This document shows, piece after piece, positions 48,001 to 57,759 of a DNA stretch of 64,000 nucleotides. A program made the translations under genes and the position numbers. This DNA is from Candidatus Melainabacteria bacterium (lineage in GTDB: Bacteria > Cyanobacteriota > Vampirovibrionia > Obscuribacterales > Obscuribacteraceae): positions 1,674,001-1,738,000 of the forward strand of contig CP064963.1 of the NCBI GenBank assembly GCA_016699165.1. Direction: 5' to 3'. The notes under the pieces are model-generated. The model did not search any database. It had not been told where the DNA came from and saw nothing but the letters and a program-made list of their open reading frames with translations. Position 1 is the stretch's first letter. Each line of letters starts with the position of its first letter.

Positions 48001-48462
48001 GATTGACTCAATAATTAAATCGGCCCGCTCGACCTCATCAAAAATTTCGAACTGTGGATCTAGCTTTGCGTCGCTTGCAAAAGTCTTCAAAATAGACTCG
48101 CACAGTGAATGAATCGTTCCTATTCGTGCTGAATCAATCTCACCCAAAAACTTGGTCCATCGCAATGACTTTTCAATCTCACCACTTTCTTTGTCTTGCT
48201 CAGCTAATTTTTTGAACTTGAGCTTAAGTCGCGATTTCATCTCGGCAGCAGCTTTGCGAGTGAAAGTAACGGCAATTAAATTATTAAGATTCAGTTCGGC
48301 GTTTTGCTTGAGTATTTCCACATAACGCTCGACCAGCACATGCGTTTTGCCCGAACCTGCACCAGCCGATACCAACATGTTCTTGTCGATACTATAAGCA
48401 GCGTGAGCTTGTTGTTCAGTCAGTCCCGTATTAGCAGTGGTGGCAGCATTTATATTTGACAT
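45046..48462 (-). CDS. addA: AddA/RexA-like helicase-nuclease subunit
   Basis: 1138 residues. A UvrD-type helicase with Walker A VSAGAGSGKTHVLVER (31-46), motif II ILVDEFQDTN near residue 395, and helicase motif ASKGLEFPAICLP. The C terminus (about 1020-1138) has a PD-(D/E)xK nuclease core ending in VVDFKTDRFD, with K and D residues in place. This is the AddA layout, which unwinds and resects DNA ends with AddB for RecA loading. Its start codon overlaps the last base of addB. The recA gene is also in this window. Confidence 0.93.
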   Translation of the reverse strand: MSNINAATTANTGLTEQQAHAAYSIDKNMLVSAGAGSGKTHVLVERYVEILKQNAELNLNNLIAVTFTRKAAAEMKSRLKLKFKKLAEQDKESGEIEKSLRWTKFLGEIDSARIGTIHSLCESILKTFASDAKLDPQFEIFDEVERADLIIESIDKSFQMASDKQLPEAQLLVDLNFEEVRTLLQKAMLSGAEFRQALEKMQHKDRASLLQHLNSWRHYMQCQIMREVVSHLNWTRSHLDMSQITVSGNLEDQRLSYIQTIEAIHQGLQSDDLHHDHKKSAEIWSLFKLFDDVNLRIGGNKDDAKAVKECLRTMRELVKLRIGDLPSEITEEMMPGLESIEWFVSLYNQARLLYEKEKSHLVKLDYDDLIGKTLSLLQSANSPAKEYFSNTTHAILVDEFQDTNKIQSQFVGLLAGPNTRMFVIGDEKQSIYKFQGSDVSTFNEWKSFYSDPDKESHELTRLSMSFRSHPNLVGFVNYVFERLLVSEGDNDKASYLARFDALDPFRQKALEEEPSNINLVIVDTNCDYLNSPFPEKKYLEAAAVARWIQEKVNSKAPLLNAAGEVTRTLRYGDFAVLLSRNSDFTAIEWGLARYGIPFSTYAGTGFFKRQEILDLENLLRFLGNQKDSHSLLGILRSPLFGIADDIIHEIAQKPNCQTGLWQAVQNACDSEDRHKYERLPRAVRMLRRMIQDARHMPVGDLLASVIRQTGYDLVLLASSKNANGLQKSRNLWKLVSLAKDQEELSCLEFAERLALMREFSQRESDTPIGTTDSVKIMTIHASKGLEFPAICLPNFSNKISRPKDRFLFGSHYGFALNTVRDDDDKCPWWKYAQTIEGEMDSAERRRLLYVAMTRARDYLGIFLEQTNTTKVSFRVWMAEALGLDFTAVPNSATSVPEVRTLRGLNNTEINYQISGVNVEDLLVVEPHEQTQEEKEIRKQICDLSLMEEIPISLKDITLNFRGDIRITPHIEDEGPQATTSGDFFHLLMEHLPEDPNDFVYSTFSELATLHQLGTSVIHPQKRERVITESAELLQIFLQSELCEHFKNAKKRYAEFPYMVSQSDTVLTKRADCVFLGADNKWYVVDFKTDRFDLADLEKHRKQHEEQIKAYASDLAHVIGLPVTPILYFARLGKTVMVD

Positions 48463-51400
48463 TAATCTATCTCTTCAGAACTTGAGACAGCCGCGGATAA
48501 TTCGGGGATACGACAAATACTTGCATGGTCGCAAGATTTGCAAACATCGCTACCGTTGGGTTTGACTGAGAAATTGCCTCTACTCATGCCCTTTTTAAAA
48601 GATAAAATTTTGTCTTCGGTTAGGTCTAGCAATTTTGGATCGTCAGGATTTTTATTTTCTTTATTGAACTCGATTTTACCGATTGATTTGCCAGATGTGA
48701 TACTCAAATAATTTCCGGTATTCACTTTCTCGCCTGGATAGAGCACCTGCGAGCACGCCATGGCATAAACAGGCAATTGAATATTGCGACCATATTGCGC
48801 TTCTTTCTCGCTAATGGCAGCTGAGCTAGACTTATAATCTATAACTTTGAGCGGTCCGCGCATAAGCGATTTGGCAGGCAAATGCTCAGGGCAATTCTTG
48901 CCAATTGCATCTATGCGATCTATTTTGCCTCTTAGTTTTACAGTGGTTTTCTGGTCACTCAATACAAGCGGCGCAACATTATCCATGCCAAAGCTTGCTT
49001 CGACTTTAAGCGGTGTAGAACCATCTTTGTCTTTGTGCAAACGTTCAATTTCTTTAGAGACAAAACGCTCAATTCGAAAAGTCATTTCACGTTTTTGGAA
49101 TGGCCAGAACTCTTGTCCCAGAGCATTGGTATTGTCTTCGAGCCATTTCATGCCAATTTCAATTGCTTTTGAAAGACGCGAATCTATTTGAGCCTGCTCT
49201 ACACAATTCAGACAAATATTATCTTGAATGATGCCCTGATAAAAAACTTCAAGCACTTTGTGATACGCCTGACCTAGGTCTCTTGTATCGAGCTTCAGTT
49301 CAGGCTCTTCAATTGGATTAATCGAAAGCATGTGATTGACCCAATATCTAAATGGACATTTGCCATAGTCATTTAAACGCGAGGCGCTAAAAAATTCAGG
49401 CACGCTCACACTCATGGCTCCGGTCTGCACAAGCTCTTGCAAATTGCCGTTATAGCGACTATCACTCTGTGCTTCTTGTCGTGCTAGTAACATAGAAATA
49501 GACTCTTGCAATTCATTCGTGGTATCAACGAGACTTGGGTGATTAATTTGCTCACGCACGCCAGAATTAAAAAGTGATGCAATTCGACTTCGAACAGAAA
49601 TAGGCTTTTCAAGCCCGTCTATAAGTGGTGGCAATTCTTTGATTTGAAATTTTTCGGGCTCGCTTGCCAGAATAAACGATGGTAGTTTCTCTTCTCCATC
49701 CTGATCCCACATGGGGTGACTTACGATAGTCTTGTCCACAGCTCTATCTAAAAGTGAATGGAACATACCAGTTTCAAACGATGGATGCGAACGCAAACTT
49801 TCTATCTTTATGCCAAATCGTTCCCAGTTTTTCTCTTCTTCTGTGGTGACGAATCCTTTATTGCGTTTAGGCCTTGGAAAATCACCTTCAACAAGACCCG
49901 CGATAAAGACTTTCTTGTATAGCCGGTTTGGAGCAAAATCAAAAGAACAAATGGTGACTGGTTTTATCGAAGTCTCGACTCTTCTAAAATTGGCACGCTC
50001 TATTGCATGTAAAAGCTTTTCATCGAATGCGGCATAATCGTATTTGACTATATGATCTGAATTGGATACATCACTTAAAATAGAGTCTTCGGTCACAAAA
50101 GCAGAAAGACAATTACGCAATTCGAATAAAGATCTATCTACTATCCAAGCGGCTTGCGGATTCAACTCGGCTAGAATTTTAATTTGTTCTAGATCAAATA
50201 CACGCTCTAAAACATCTTCGCAAAATGCCACCATTTCAGTCAGAGTTTTATGACCTTGAGGTGGTGTCAGATCATCGAATAGTTTTTTCAGTTTGGGTTT
50301 GATACCAGCTTCATATGCCAGATTCAACCACTCATTTGCACCTTCGACAATTTTTTTAGTGTAAGAAAGCTCGATTAACTTTTCTATTTCTTCGCTGCTC
50401 AATTCATATGCTGCAGATTTAAAATAAATGCTACGCAAAATACTAAGCAAGTCGGCTCTTTTAAAATTATCTTTGTGCAAACGCAATAGCTTTATCACAT
50501 GCTGCACTACAGGCTGACTTTTCAAATCGACCGTATCATCTATGAAATAGGGCAAGCTTGCATCTACAAAAGCGGTCTCCAGGCTCGCTCGATACTTGCG
50601 CATAGATGGTACCAGCACAAGAATCTCAGAGCCGGGGATTTCTTCGTTGACCATAGCATCTTTGACCAGACGCACCACATGGTCCATTTCAAAAGCGCGA
50701 TCTACAGTTTTGAAGCACTCTATCGGCGCTTGCAAAAGCGGGTCTTTACTGAAAATTCTTTTTTCTGCCTGAGCAAAACTTTCCATCAAATCAGAATAGT
50801 TTGCACCCTTCCAGATATATTGAACATTTTCTGCATCGGCTTCGTCGTAATCGAAGACTATTTTCAAATTATCAGCATGGGGCGCCAACTCGCTAAACAC
50901 GCCCATCTGCAACTTGTTAAAACGATCGAATCCATCAAAAGCGATGGTATCAATTTTCAATTTATTTTCGGTGTCTGCAGCAAGAACTTCTCGACACTTA
51001 AAAGCTAAACGACGACTGTCGATATAACCCAGATTATCTAACTCATTCCAATATTCGCCATAAATACGAGCAAGCTCGACATAACGCGACTCATTAAATG
51101 CGGTATCAGTTACTCTTGTCATAACATCAGTAGGACTGAGACCAGCTCTTTGAAATTCGTCAATTAATTCAAGTAAGGCCGCATAGGTCCCTTTGAATTC
51201 TGACACCGGTTCTAAGTTTTGCAATTCGCCGCGCTTTTGCAAATTGTTCATAGCGCGTCCAACTACAGTAGCTCTCAGTGATTCTGGAATGAGTTTGAAA
51301 GAAACAGAAGACCTTCGCAAAATAGAAGCGCACATGTCATAAAAAGCAAAAATGCGAAGACCGGCCATCACTTTAATGCCAGACTCTTTCATGTTTTGCA

Positions 51401-51563
51401 CAATCAAACTTTTGATAAACTTTTCATAGCGCTTGGACGGCACGATAAGCCAAACTTCTGAGCCAGCCTGCAGTGCCGGTTTGGTTTGGTGCATGAGTTC
51501 GCTTACCAGACATTTAGTTTTGCCTGATCGATAAGGTCCAATTAAAATTTCGGCTTTGGCCAA
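48462..51563 (-). CDS. addB: AddB/RexB-like exonuclease subunit
   Basis: 1033 residues. N-terminal P-loop [10 protein letters not shown], a helicase-like body without conserved helicase motifs, and a C-terminal PD-(D/E)xK nuclease ([12 protein letters not shown]). Cys pairs in GKCPFRYW and [12 protein letters not shown] fit the Fe-S cluster of AddB-type nucleases. TTG start at 51563, 33 bp after the tRNA-Arg gene. It ends at the base where addA begins. Together they form the AddAB recombination exonuclease. Confidence 0.92.
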   Translation of the reverse strand: MAKAEILIGPYRSGKTKCLVSELMHQTKPALQAGSEVWLIVPSKRYEKFIKSLIVQNMKESGIKVMAGLRIFAFYDMCASILRRSSVSFKLIPESLRATVVGRAMNNLQKRGELQNLEPVSEFKGTYAALLELIDEFQRAGLSPTDVMTRVTDTAFNESRYVELARIYGEYWNELDNLGYIDSRRLAFKCREVLAADTENKLKIDTIAFDGFDRFNKLQMGVFSELAPHADNLKIVFDYDEADAENVQYIWKGANYSDLMESFAQAEKRIFSKDPLLQAPIECFKTVDRAFEMDHVVRLVKDAMVNEEIPGSEILVLVPSMRKYRASLETAFVDASLPYFIDDTVDLKSQPVVQHVIKLLRLHKDNFKRADLLSILRSIYFKSAAYELSSEEIEKLIELSYTKKIVEGANEWLNLAYEAGIKPKLKKLFDDLTPPQGHKTLTEMVAFCEDVLERVFDLEQIKILAELNPQAAWIVDRSLFELRNCLSAFVTEDSILSDVSNSDHIVKYDYAAFDEKLLHAIERANFRRVETSIKPVTICSFDFAPNRLYKKVFIAGLVEGDFPRPKRNKGFVTTEEEKNWERFGIKIESLRSHPSFETGMFHSLLDRAVDKTIVSHPMWDQDGEEKLPSFILASEPEKFQIKELPPLIDGLEKPISVRSRIASLFNSGVREQINHPSLVDTTNELQESISMLLARQEAQSDSRYNGNLQELVQTGAMSVSVPEFFSASRLNDYGKCPFRYWVNHMLSINPIEEPELKLDTRDLGQAYHKVLEVFYQGIIQDNICLNCVEQAQIDSRLSKAIEIGMKWLEDNTNALGQEFWPFQKREMTFRIERFVSKEIERLHKDKDGSTPLKVEASFGMDNVAPLVLSDQKTTVKLRGKIDRIDAIGKNCPEHLPAKSLMRGPLKVIDYKSSSAAISEKEAQYGRNIQLPVYAMACSQVLYPGEKVNTGNYLSITSGKSIGKIEFNKENKNPDDPKLLDLTEDKILSFKKGMSRGNFSVKPNGSDVCKSCDHASICRIPELSAAVSSSEEID

Positions 51564-51595
51564 ATCGTGTTTATACTTTGCGGGGCGAATGAAAA

Positions 51596-51669
<74 letters not shown>

Positions 51670-51677
51670 GTACCCGC

Positions 51678-53174
51678 TTATTTTACCAGATTAATCGGCG
51701 CTTGAGGGCTTGTGGACTCGTCTTCAGCGTCTACAATCTTTTGTACGATCTGAGAATCTTTGCCGTCTTCTTTACCTTCGTGCAACAAGTCTGCCCGAAT
51801 CCAATCGAATATATGTTTTTCTTCTGCATCTGGATTCAATTCGTCTTTTAGCTTTGGAGACAGTCCAAGCGGACGTTTGGCATCTATAAAGGTTAAGTGG
51901 TCGATATTTCTAAAAGCTCTTGCCCGCTTCACGTCTGTCTTACCAATTAAGGCAGCCACATTTTTTTCGTCCACAACATATATCGATCGCATAGTCGCTT
52001 CAGGCAAAAATAGTGCGCTTGAAATTGGCGTGATGCCATCATTTAAAGCATAAAAGAATGGAGTCTTAGCGCTGTGTTTCAAATCGGGATTGATTTGAAC
52101 AGCAGCAATATCGCGATTGAGCAGTCCCAGAGCAGGATGCTCGCGAGCTAAGTGTGCTGGCATTTTGGTGGTGAAGAATGTAATCGGGTACGTAGCTGTG
52201 TTTTCTATATATCTAAGCGCTGTAGGCTCCAGATAGGGATTGAGCAAGTAGCCACCATATGCGATGACCTTGTTTTTTACGTGCGTAGTTGTTTCATTTA
52301 GTTCTTTTAGACGAGTGTTAATTGAGTTGGCGCTCGACAATTCGCCTTTGGGTCCAAGCAATAATCTTGATTTGAATTTTCCTGCCCAGATAGGCACTGC
52401 GCCATCAATATCATCCCAGGCGAAGTCTTGCAAAAGATTCTCATTGCGATCGAAATAGAGTTTTAAGGCCAAACTGTGGTCAATTCGAGTCCAGGGCCAG
52501 GACAATCTTTTATAGATGCTGTATTGCATCCAATCAGACGAAAATAGTGGCGAGCCATGGAACATGGTTCCCATCGCAAGAAGAACTTTTACTTTGTCTG
52601 ATACTTCAGGAACCACCATCGCTTCATACGCGACGTTTCCACCCATACTCAGTGCAACCATTGTGATTGGTTTTTGTCCGCAGGCGTTGTAGAGTCTGGT
52701 TAACTGGTCGCGAAAAGCCGGAACGGTAGTCTTGACTCTAGTTAGAGTGGGATAGCGAGCGAGAAAAACTTTGTATGTGCTATGTATGCCACTATCCTTG
52801 GTGATGTGTCCGATTACATGTTGCCAGCGAAAATAGGGTAGAAATTCTCCCCTAAGGCCATGGACCATCAAAAGAGGCTTTCGATCGCCAAGAGGAGTTT
52901 TGTCGTATTGATAGAATTCAACCCCCTTTGCTTCCTTTTTCAAGAATTTAGGATCGAGTGGTGGCAGTTTGTATTCTGAACTGAGTGTCTGAGTTTCATT
53001 TGATTCAGAAGAATTTTTTGAAGCGTCAACTACGACATTTAATTCCGCATCTTTCGATGTCAAGCGCGAATCTTCGGCAAGCACGGGCATAAAGGCGGAG
53101 AGGGACAAAAGAGTGGTTGCCATAAAAGCATTCACTGCCTGTCTTTTATTTTTGGAGAGGGTGCTATTTTTCAT
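51678..53174 (-). CDS. Secreted alpha/beta-hydrolase (lipase-like)
   Basis: 498 residues with a signal peptide (about 1-33, [17 protein letters not shown]). The lipase-type motifs are: oxyanion segment LLMVHGLRG near residue 103, nucleophile elbow ALSMGG, a catalytic Asp in ALNDGITP and a probable catalytic His in [10 protein letters not shown]. The fold looks like an esterase or lipase acting outside the cytoplasm; the substrate is unknown. The C-terminal tail is acidic and low-complexity. Divergent from a glycosyltransferase of MGDG-synthase type, which could point to membrane lipid turnover (inference). Confidence 0.8.
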   Translation of the reverse strand: MKNSTLSKNKRQAVNAFMATTLLSLSAFMPVLAEDSRLTSKDAELNVVVDASKNSSESNETQTLSSEYKLPPLDPKFLKKEAKGVEFYQYDKTPLGDRKPLLMVHGLRGEFLPYFRWQHVIGHITKDSGIHSTYKVFLARYPTLTRVKTTVPAFRDQLTRLYNACGQKPITMVALSMGGNVAYEAMVVPEVSDKVKVLLAMGTMFHGSPLFSSDWMQYSIYKRLSWPWTRIDHSLALKLYFDRNENLLQDFAWDDIDGAVPIWAGKFKSRLLLGPKGELSSANSINTRLKELNETTTHVKNKVIAYGGYLLNPYLEPTALRYIENTATYPITFFTTKMPAHLAREHPALGLLNRDIAAVQINPDLKHSAKTPFFYALNDGITPISSALFLPEATMRSIYVVDEKNVAALIGKTDVKRARAFRNIDHLTFIDAKRPLGLSPKLKDELNPDAEEKHIFDWIRADLLHEGKEDGKDSQIVQKIVDAEDESTSPQAPINLVK

Positions 53175-53318
53175 GACGCCTTTGAAATTCGTGAATTATA
53201 ATTTTCGGATGGAAATGTCATATAAATTGTAGAAAAGCTTCTTCTCTGTTTACTTAATCTAACAAATTCTGCATCATTTCTGTAAACAAACTTTAAAGGA
53301 TTTACCAGCAAATAACTT

Positions 53319-54572
53319 ATGAAGAAGTCAAGAATCTGTTTGTTTTTTTCTGACACCGGCGGCGGTCATCGTAGCGCCTCTGAAGCCATAGAGGCTGCAT
53401 TGCGTGAATCGATGAATTCACTCTGTTCGCCCCTTGCCAAACCCGAGCTTCTGGTCGAAAACATTGTCGAAAAAAGCCATCCTGTAAATCGATACTTCGT
53501 CGAGTTCTATAACTACCTGCTGCGTCACAACCAGGCAGGAATGAAGTACTACTACTGGTTCATCGAAAACACCAAACCAAACAATTCAGAATTGGGATAT
53601 CGCCTAGCCAAGCCCTACTTGACTTCACTCCTTGAAGAAATCAACGCCGACGTAATTGTGTCGGTTCACCCAATGAGTAATCATTATCTGGCTCGCGCCA
53701 TCCAGGACACTGGTCGCGCTGGCACAACCAAACTTATTACTGTAGTGACCGACCCCAATGGCGATTTTTGGAGCGGCTGGGCCTGTCCCGATGCCGACCT
53801 GACCATAGTTCCAAACGACCTAGGCAAGGAAACTCTAATCAGATACGGCATTGAACCTAACAAAATCAAAGTGCTCGGAATGCCTGTGCACCCAGATTTC
53901 AGCAAGCCAGTAAGCTTTACCCCAGAAGAATTCCGCACTCGCATGGGTCTTTCACCCGATCTGCCCACTTTGTGTTTGAACTCAGGCTGGGCTGGCGGCG
54001 GCAACATCTTGTCTGTTTACGAGGCTTTAAATTACGTCGATAGACGTATGCAAGTCATTTTCTTGTGCGGTCAAAACCAGGAGCTTTACGCAAAAGCGTC
54101 AGAGCTTGCGGCAACATCCAAACATCCAACAGCCGTTCTTCCCTTTCACGATCGCATGTCTGACCTCATGACTGCTTGCGACTTGATGGTAACCAAAGCT
54201 GGCGGTCTAACTACATTTGAAGCGGTGGCACGCAAATTGCCACTGGCTATAGATATGATCACCCAGCCTATGCCGCAAGAACTTGGTACTGCCAATTTAT
54301 TGTGTCAGGAAGGTCTTGCTCACGCCATCAAAGCGCCTGAAGACATCATTCCAATTGCACTGACCATGCGCACTCGCAAAGAACTCGGCAATCTGACTTT
54401 GCCTTCGCGTTATCAACTCGATAAAACAAGTGCTGTACACGACATTGCCCAGACTATTTTGATGGAAACTGGCATTAATGCTTTTCCTGGACAGACAACT
54501 CAAAGTGGTCAAGTTGGTCAAACAAATCAAGTCAATGCCAGTATGAATAATCCTGGTCAGGTCTTGTTTTAA
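53319..54572 (+). CDS. MGDG-synthase-like GT28 glycosyltransferase
   Basis: 417 residues. N-terminal lipid-acceptor domain with FFSDTGGGHRSASEAI (about 9-24), typical of MGDG synthase and diacylglycerol glucosyltransferases (GT28), and a C-terminal nucleotide-sugar domain with VTKAGGLTTFEAV and a Gly-rich LNSGWAGGGN. It likely adds a sugar to diacylglycerol or a related lipid; the sugar is unknown. The last 30 residues are Gln/Asn-rich and extra to the family. Divergent from the lipase-like gene. Confidence 0.85.
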   Translation: MKKSRICLFFSDTGGGHRSASEAIEAALRESMNSLCSPLAKPELLVENIVEKSHPVNRYFVEFYNYLLRHNQAGMKYYYWFIENTKPNNSELGYRLAKPYLTSLLEEINADVIVSVHPMSNHYLARAIQDTGRAGTTKLITVVTDPNGDFWSGWACPDADLTIVPNDLGKETLIRYGIEPNKIKVLGMPVHPDFSKPVSFTPEEFRTRMGLSPDLPTLCLNSGWAGGGNILSVYEALNYVDRRMQVIFLCGQNQELYAKASELAATSKHPTAVLPFHDRMSDLMTACDLMVTKAGGLTTFEAVARKLPLAIDMITQPMPQELGTANLLCQEGLAHAIKAPEDIIPIALTMRTRKELGNLTLPSRYQLDKTSAVHDIAQTILMETGINAFPGQTTQSGQVGQTNQVNASMNNPGQVLF

Positions 54573-54582
54573 CTATCTAAAA

Positions 54583-55476
54583 CTAAATTACTTCGGCAGC
54601 TTGTTCAAAAGCGTGATAGCTACTGCGAACTAGAGGTCCAGAGAAAACATTCTTGAATCCAAGTTCTAGACCAATTTCTTTGAACTCATCAAATTCTTCT
54701 GGAGTAACGAATCTATCTACGGGCAAATGATTCAAAGTTGGCTGCATGTATTGTCCCAGCGTGACCAGATCAACACCTGATTTGCGCCATGCTTTCATGG
54801 TGTCAATCACTTCGTCTTTAGTTTCGCCTAAACCAAGCATGATACCGGATTTGGTGACAAAGCCTTTGTCTTTTGCAATTTTCAAAAGTTCCAAACTGCG
54901 AACGAATTTGCCTTGTGGACGCACTCTTAGATAAAGTCTTGGCACGGTTTCGATGTTGTGATTCAAAACGTCTGGCTTGGCGTCGAGCACGATATTTAGC
55001 GCATCCCAATTGCCTACAAAATCTGGAATCAATACTTCAATTTTGGTTTTGGGGCATGCCAGGCGAGTTTGTCTGATAGTCTCAGCCCACACAGCCGCTC
55101 CGCCATCTTTTAATTCGTCGCGATTGACCGAAGTAATAACGGCATATTCAAGATCAAGTTTGGCAATGGCATCTGCCACACGACGCGGCTCGTCCAAATC
55201 AAGTTCGGTCGGTTTGCCTGTGATGACATTGCAGAATCCGCAACTCCGGGTGCAAATATTGCCCAAAATCATAAATGTAGCAGTCGAATGCGACCAGCAC
55301 TCACCCCGGTTGGGACATGCCGCTGATTCGCATACTGTGTGCAAATCGTTGTCGGTTATAAGTTTTTTCACTTTGGCATAAGCCGGCGAGCTGGGCAGGC
55401 GCACTTTCAACCAGTCTGGTTTGGTGCGTCCTTTCGATTCTTTTTCGGTTGATTCTGCCAAAGTTTTATTATTCAT
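54583..55476 (-). CDS. lipA: Lipoyl synthase
   Basis: 297 residues, standard length. It inserts two sulfurs into protein-bound octanoyl groups. Auxiliary cluster Cys49-x4-Cys54-x5-Cys60 (CESAACPNRGEC) and radical SAM cluster Cys75-x3-Cys79-x2-Cys82 (CTRSCGFC), plus the C-terminal RSSY motif (auxiliary-cluster Ser ligand). Divergent from pdhA with 118 bp between starts; the lipoylated E2 is encoded in that operon. Confidence 0.97.
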   Translation of the reverse strand: MNNKTLAESTEKESKGRTKPDWLKVRLPSSPAYAKVKKLITDNDLHTVCESAACPNRGECWSHSTATFMILGNICTRSCGFCNVITGKPTELDLDEPRRVADAIAKLDLEYAVITSVNRDELKDGGAAVWAETIRQTRLACPKTKIEVLIPDFVGNWDALNIVLDAKPDVLNHNIETVPRLYLRVRPQGKFVRSLELLKIAKDKGFVTKSGIMLGLGETKDEVIDTMKAWRKSGVDLVTLGQYMQPTLNHLPVDRFVTPEEFDEFKEIGLELGFKNVFSGPLVRSSYHAFEQAAEVI

Positions 55477-55594
55477 TTATATTCGCGCTTCTTGGAATGT
55501 GCCTTGAGCCTCGATCTTAGCCAAATTATAAAGATTCGGCCCACCTAAATATGACATACTTTCATGGTCAAATTCAACTAATGAGCCAAGAGCC

Positions 55595-56743
55595 ATGCCA
55601 AGAAAACCAATAGAAATCACCGAAAAAATAGAGTATCTCTCCATCCTGGACGAGAACGCCAATGTTGATACAAAGCTTGAACCAAAGCTAGACAACGATA
55701 CACTCAAGAAAATGTATCGCTTTATGCTTTTGGGTCGCAGAACAGATGAGCGCATGCTCAAGATGCAACGCACAGGCAGACTCGGCACATTTCCCCAAGC
55801 TTCAGGTCACGAAGCGGTGAGCATCGGCTCAGTATCGGCTATCGAAAAATCAGACTGGCACATTCCAGCGTACAGAGAACTTGCCGGTATGCTCTATCGT
55901 GGTTGGTCGCTTGAAAAAATCATCTTATATTGGAACGGATACGAAGAAGGCGCAGTTCCACCCAAAGGCGTGAACGACCTTCCTTACTGCGTACCTGTTG
56001 CAAGCCAACTCTTGCACGCAGCAGGCGTAGGTATGGCGATGAATATCAAAGGCGATAAGAAAGTTGCTCTTACCTATTTTGGCGACGGCTCTTCGTCTGA
56101 AGGCGATTTCCATGAAGCTCTCAATTTCGCTTCTGTATTCAAAGCGCCTGTGATTTTTGTTTGTCAAAATAATCAGTATGCAATTTCGGTTCCGCTAAGC
56201 AAACAAATGAATTGCAAAACACTTGCTCAACGCGCTGTTGCTTACGGCATGCCCGGAATCAAAGTTGACGGCAACGACGTTCTTGCCATGTATGTTGCCA
56301 CCAAAGAAGCTGTCGATCGCGCCAAAGCCGGTGGCGGTCCTACTCTTATCGAGGGGCTCACATACAGATTCACACCTCACACCACTGCTGATGACCCCAA
56401 ACGTTATCGCAGCGAAGAAGAATCAAAAGAATGGTTTGGCAAAGAACCGCTCACACGCTTTGCTAAATATCTCCAGAACAAAGGCGTCATGACAGCTAAA
56501 GATCTCGAAGAGATGGAAGCTGAAGTGGATGCTGAAATCAGAGCAGGCATCGAGCGCTCCGAGACACTGTCTAAATCAGAAGAATTGATGAATCCACTGG
56601 CGATGTTTGACCATCTCTACAGCACTGAAACCGAGCATCTCAAAGAACAGAAAGAAGAATTGAGACAGTATCTCGAACATAAGAAAAAAGGCAAAAAACA
56701 ACAGAATCACACGGCTCACCCTGAAGTGAGCAGCGCGAAATAG
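55595..56743 (+). CDS. pdhA: Pyruvate dehydrogenase E1 alpha subunit
   Basis: 382 residues. Thiamine-diphosphate-dependent E1, alpha subunit. TPP/Mg motif GDGSSSEGDFHEALNFAS ... NNQ, and the phosphorylation-loop-like HTTADDPKRYRS. The pattern is close to Gram-positive-type pyruvate dehydrogenase; branched-chain 2-oxo-acid dehydrogenase E1 alpha is the alternative. A charged Lys/Gln tail ends the protein. First gene of E1alpha-E1beta-E2-E3 with gaps of 3-15 bp. Confidence 0.93.
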   Translation: MPRKPIEITEKIEYLSILDENANVDTKLEPKLDNDTLKKMYRFMLLGRRTDERMLKMQRTGRLGTFPQASGHEAVSIGSVSAIEKSDWHIPAYRELAGMLYRGWSLEKIILYWNGYEEGAVPPKGVNDLPYCVPVASQLLHAAGVGMAMNIKGDKKVALTYFGDGSSSEGDFHEALNFASVFKAPVIFVCQNNQYAISVPLSKQMNCKTLAQRAVAYGMPGIKVDGNDVLAMYVATKEAVDRAKAGGGPTLIEGLTYRFTPHTTADDPKRYRSEEESKEWFGKEPLTRFAKYLQNKGVMTAKDLEEMEAEVDAEIRAGIERSETLSKSEELMNPLAMFDHLYSTETEHLKEQKEELRQYLEHKKKGKKQQNHTAHPEVSSAK

Positions 56744-56754
56744 GAGTTATCGAA

Positions 56755-57744
56755 ATGGCAGGCACTAAAGAAATGAATATGGCGAAAGCCATTAACCTCG
56801 CCCTCCACGAGGCTCTTGAGCGCGACGAAAACGTAGTGGTCATGGGCGAAGACGTTGGATACGACGAAGGCGTTTTTCGTATCACCGAGGGTCTTGTTCA
56901 AAAGTACGGCGAAAAAAGAATCATCGATACACCGCTTGCAGAAGCAGGCATCATGGGTACTGCAATTGGCATGGCAATCTACGGATTGCGTCCAGTTTGC
57001 GAAATCCAGTTCTCTGATTTTGCCAATTACGCATTCAACCAAATGGAATCGCACGCAGCTCGTTTTCGCAACAGAACTCGCGGACAAATCAAAACCCCGC
57101 TTGTAATGCGCATGCCATCAGGCGGCGGAATCAGAGCGCTTGAGCACCACTCAGAATCACGCGAAGCTACCTGGGCCCATGTGCCTGGATTGAAAGTGGT
57201 GATGCCATCTGGACCTAGAAGTGCTCGTGCACTGCTTCACAGTGCCATTCAAGACGACGATGCCGTTGTGTTCTACGAGCCAAAATCGCTCTACAGACTC
57301 TTCAAAGAAGAAGTGCCAGACGAAATTGAGACTTTCCCAATTGGCAAAGCTCAAGTGGTGAAAGAAGGAAAAGACCTCACAGTCGTTGCTTTTGGTGCAA
57401 GCTTCAGAGTGGCTTTAGATGCAATTGAAACATTGGAAGAAGACCAGGACGTGAGCATCGAATTGATTGACTTGCTTTCAATCTCACCGATGGATCATGC
57501 CACCATTTGCAAGTCGGTCGAAAAAACCGGACGTCTTGTAGTGGTGCATGAAGGTCCGCGCAATTTAGGCATAGCAGCTGAAATCATCGCCCGCGTGAAC
57601 GAACATGCGTTTCTTTCCTTAGAAGCGCCTATCAAGCGTGTCACCGGATACGATGTGCCCATGCCCTATTTCTCGAAAGAACAATTCTTCTTGCCCGACG
57701 CAGACAAAGTTGCGCTCGCTTGCATAGAAACAATCAAATTCTAG
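56755..57744 (+). CDS. pdhB: Pyruvate dehydrogenase E1 beta subunit
   Basis: 329 residues, normal length. Contains VVMGEDVGYDEGVFRIT, IDTPLAEAGIMGTAIGMA and the beta-subunit C-terminal domain LVVVHEGPRNLGIAAEI. Start 11 bp after pdhA, with AGGAG upstream. Confidence 0.95.
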   Translation: MAGTKEMNMAKAINLALHEALERDENVVVMGEDVGYDEGVFRITEGLVQKYGEKRIIDTPLAEAGIMGTAIGMAIYGLRPVCEIQFSDFANYAFNQMESHAARFRNRTRGQIKTPLVMRMPSGGGIRALEHHSESREATWAHVPGLKVVMPSGPRSARALLHSAIQDDDAVVFYEPKSLYRLFKEEVPDEIETFPIGKAQVVKEGKDLTVVAFGASFRVALDAIETLEEDQDVSIELIDLLSISPMDHATICKSVEKTGRLVVVHEGPRNLGIAAEIIARVNEHAFLSLEAPIKRVTGYDVPMPYFSKEQFFLPDADKVALACIETIKF

Positions 57745-57759
57745 GAGTACATAATCAAC

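Noticed and set aside
50499..51008. 169-residue plus-strand frame
   Set aside because: Antisense to addB; no motifs and no ribosome-binding site.
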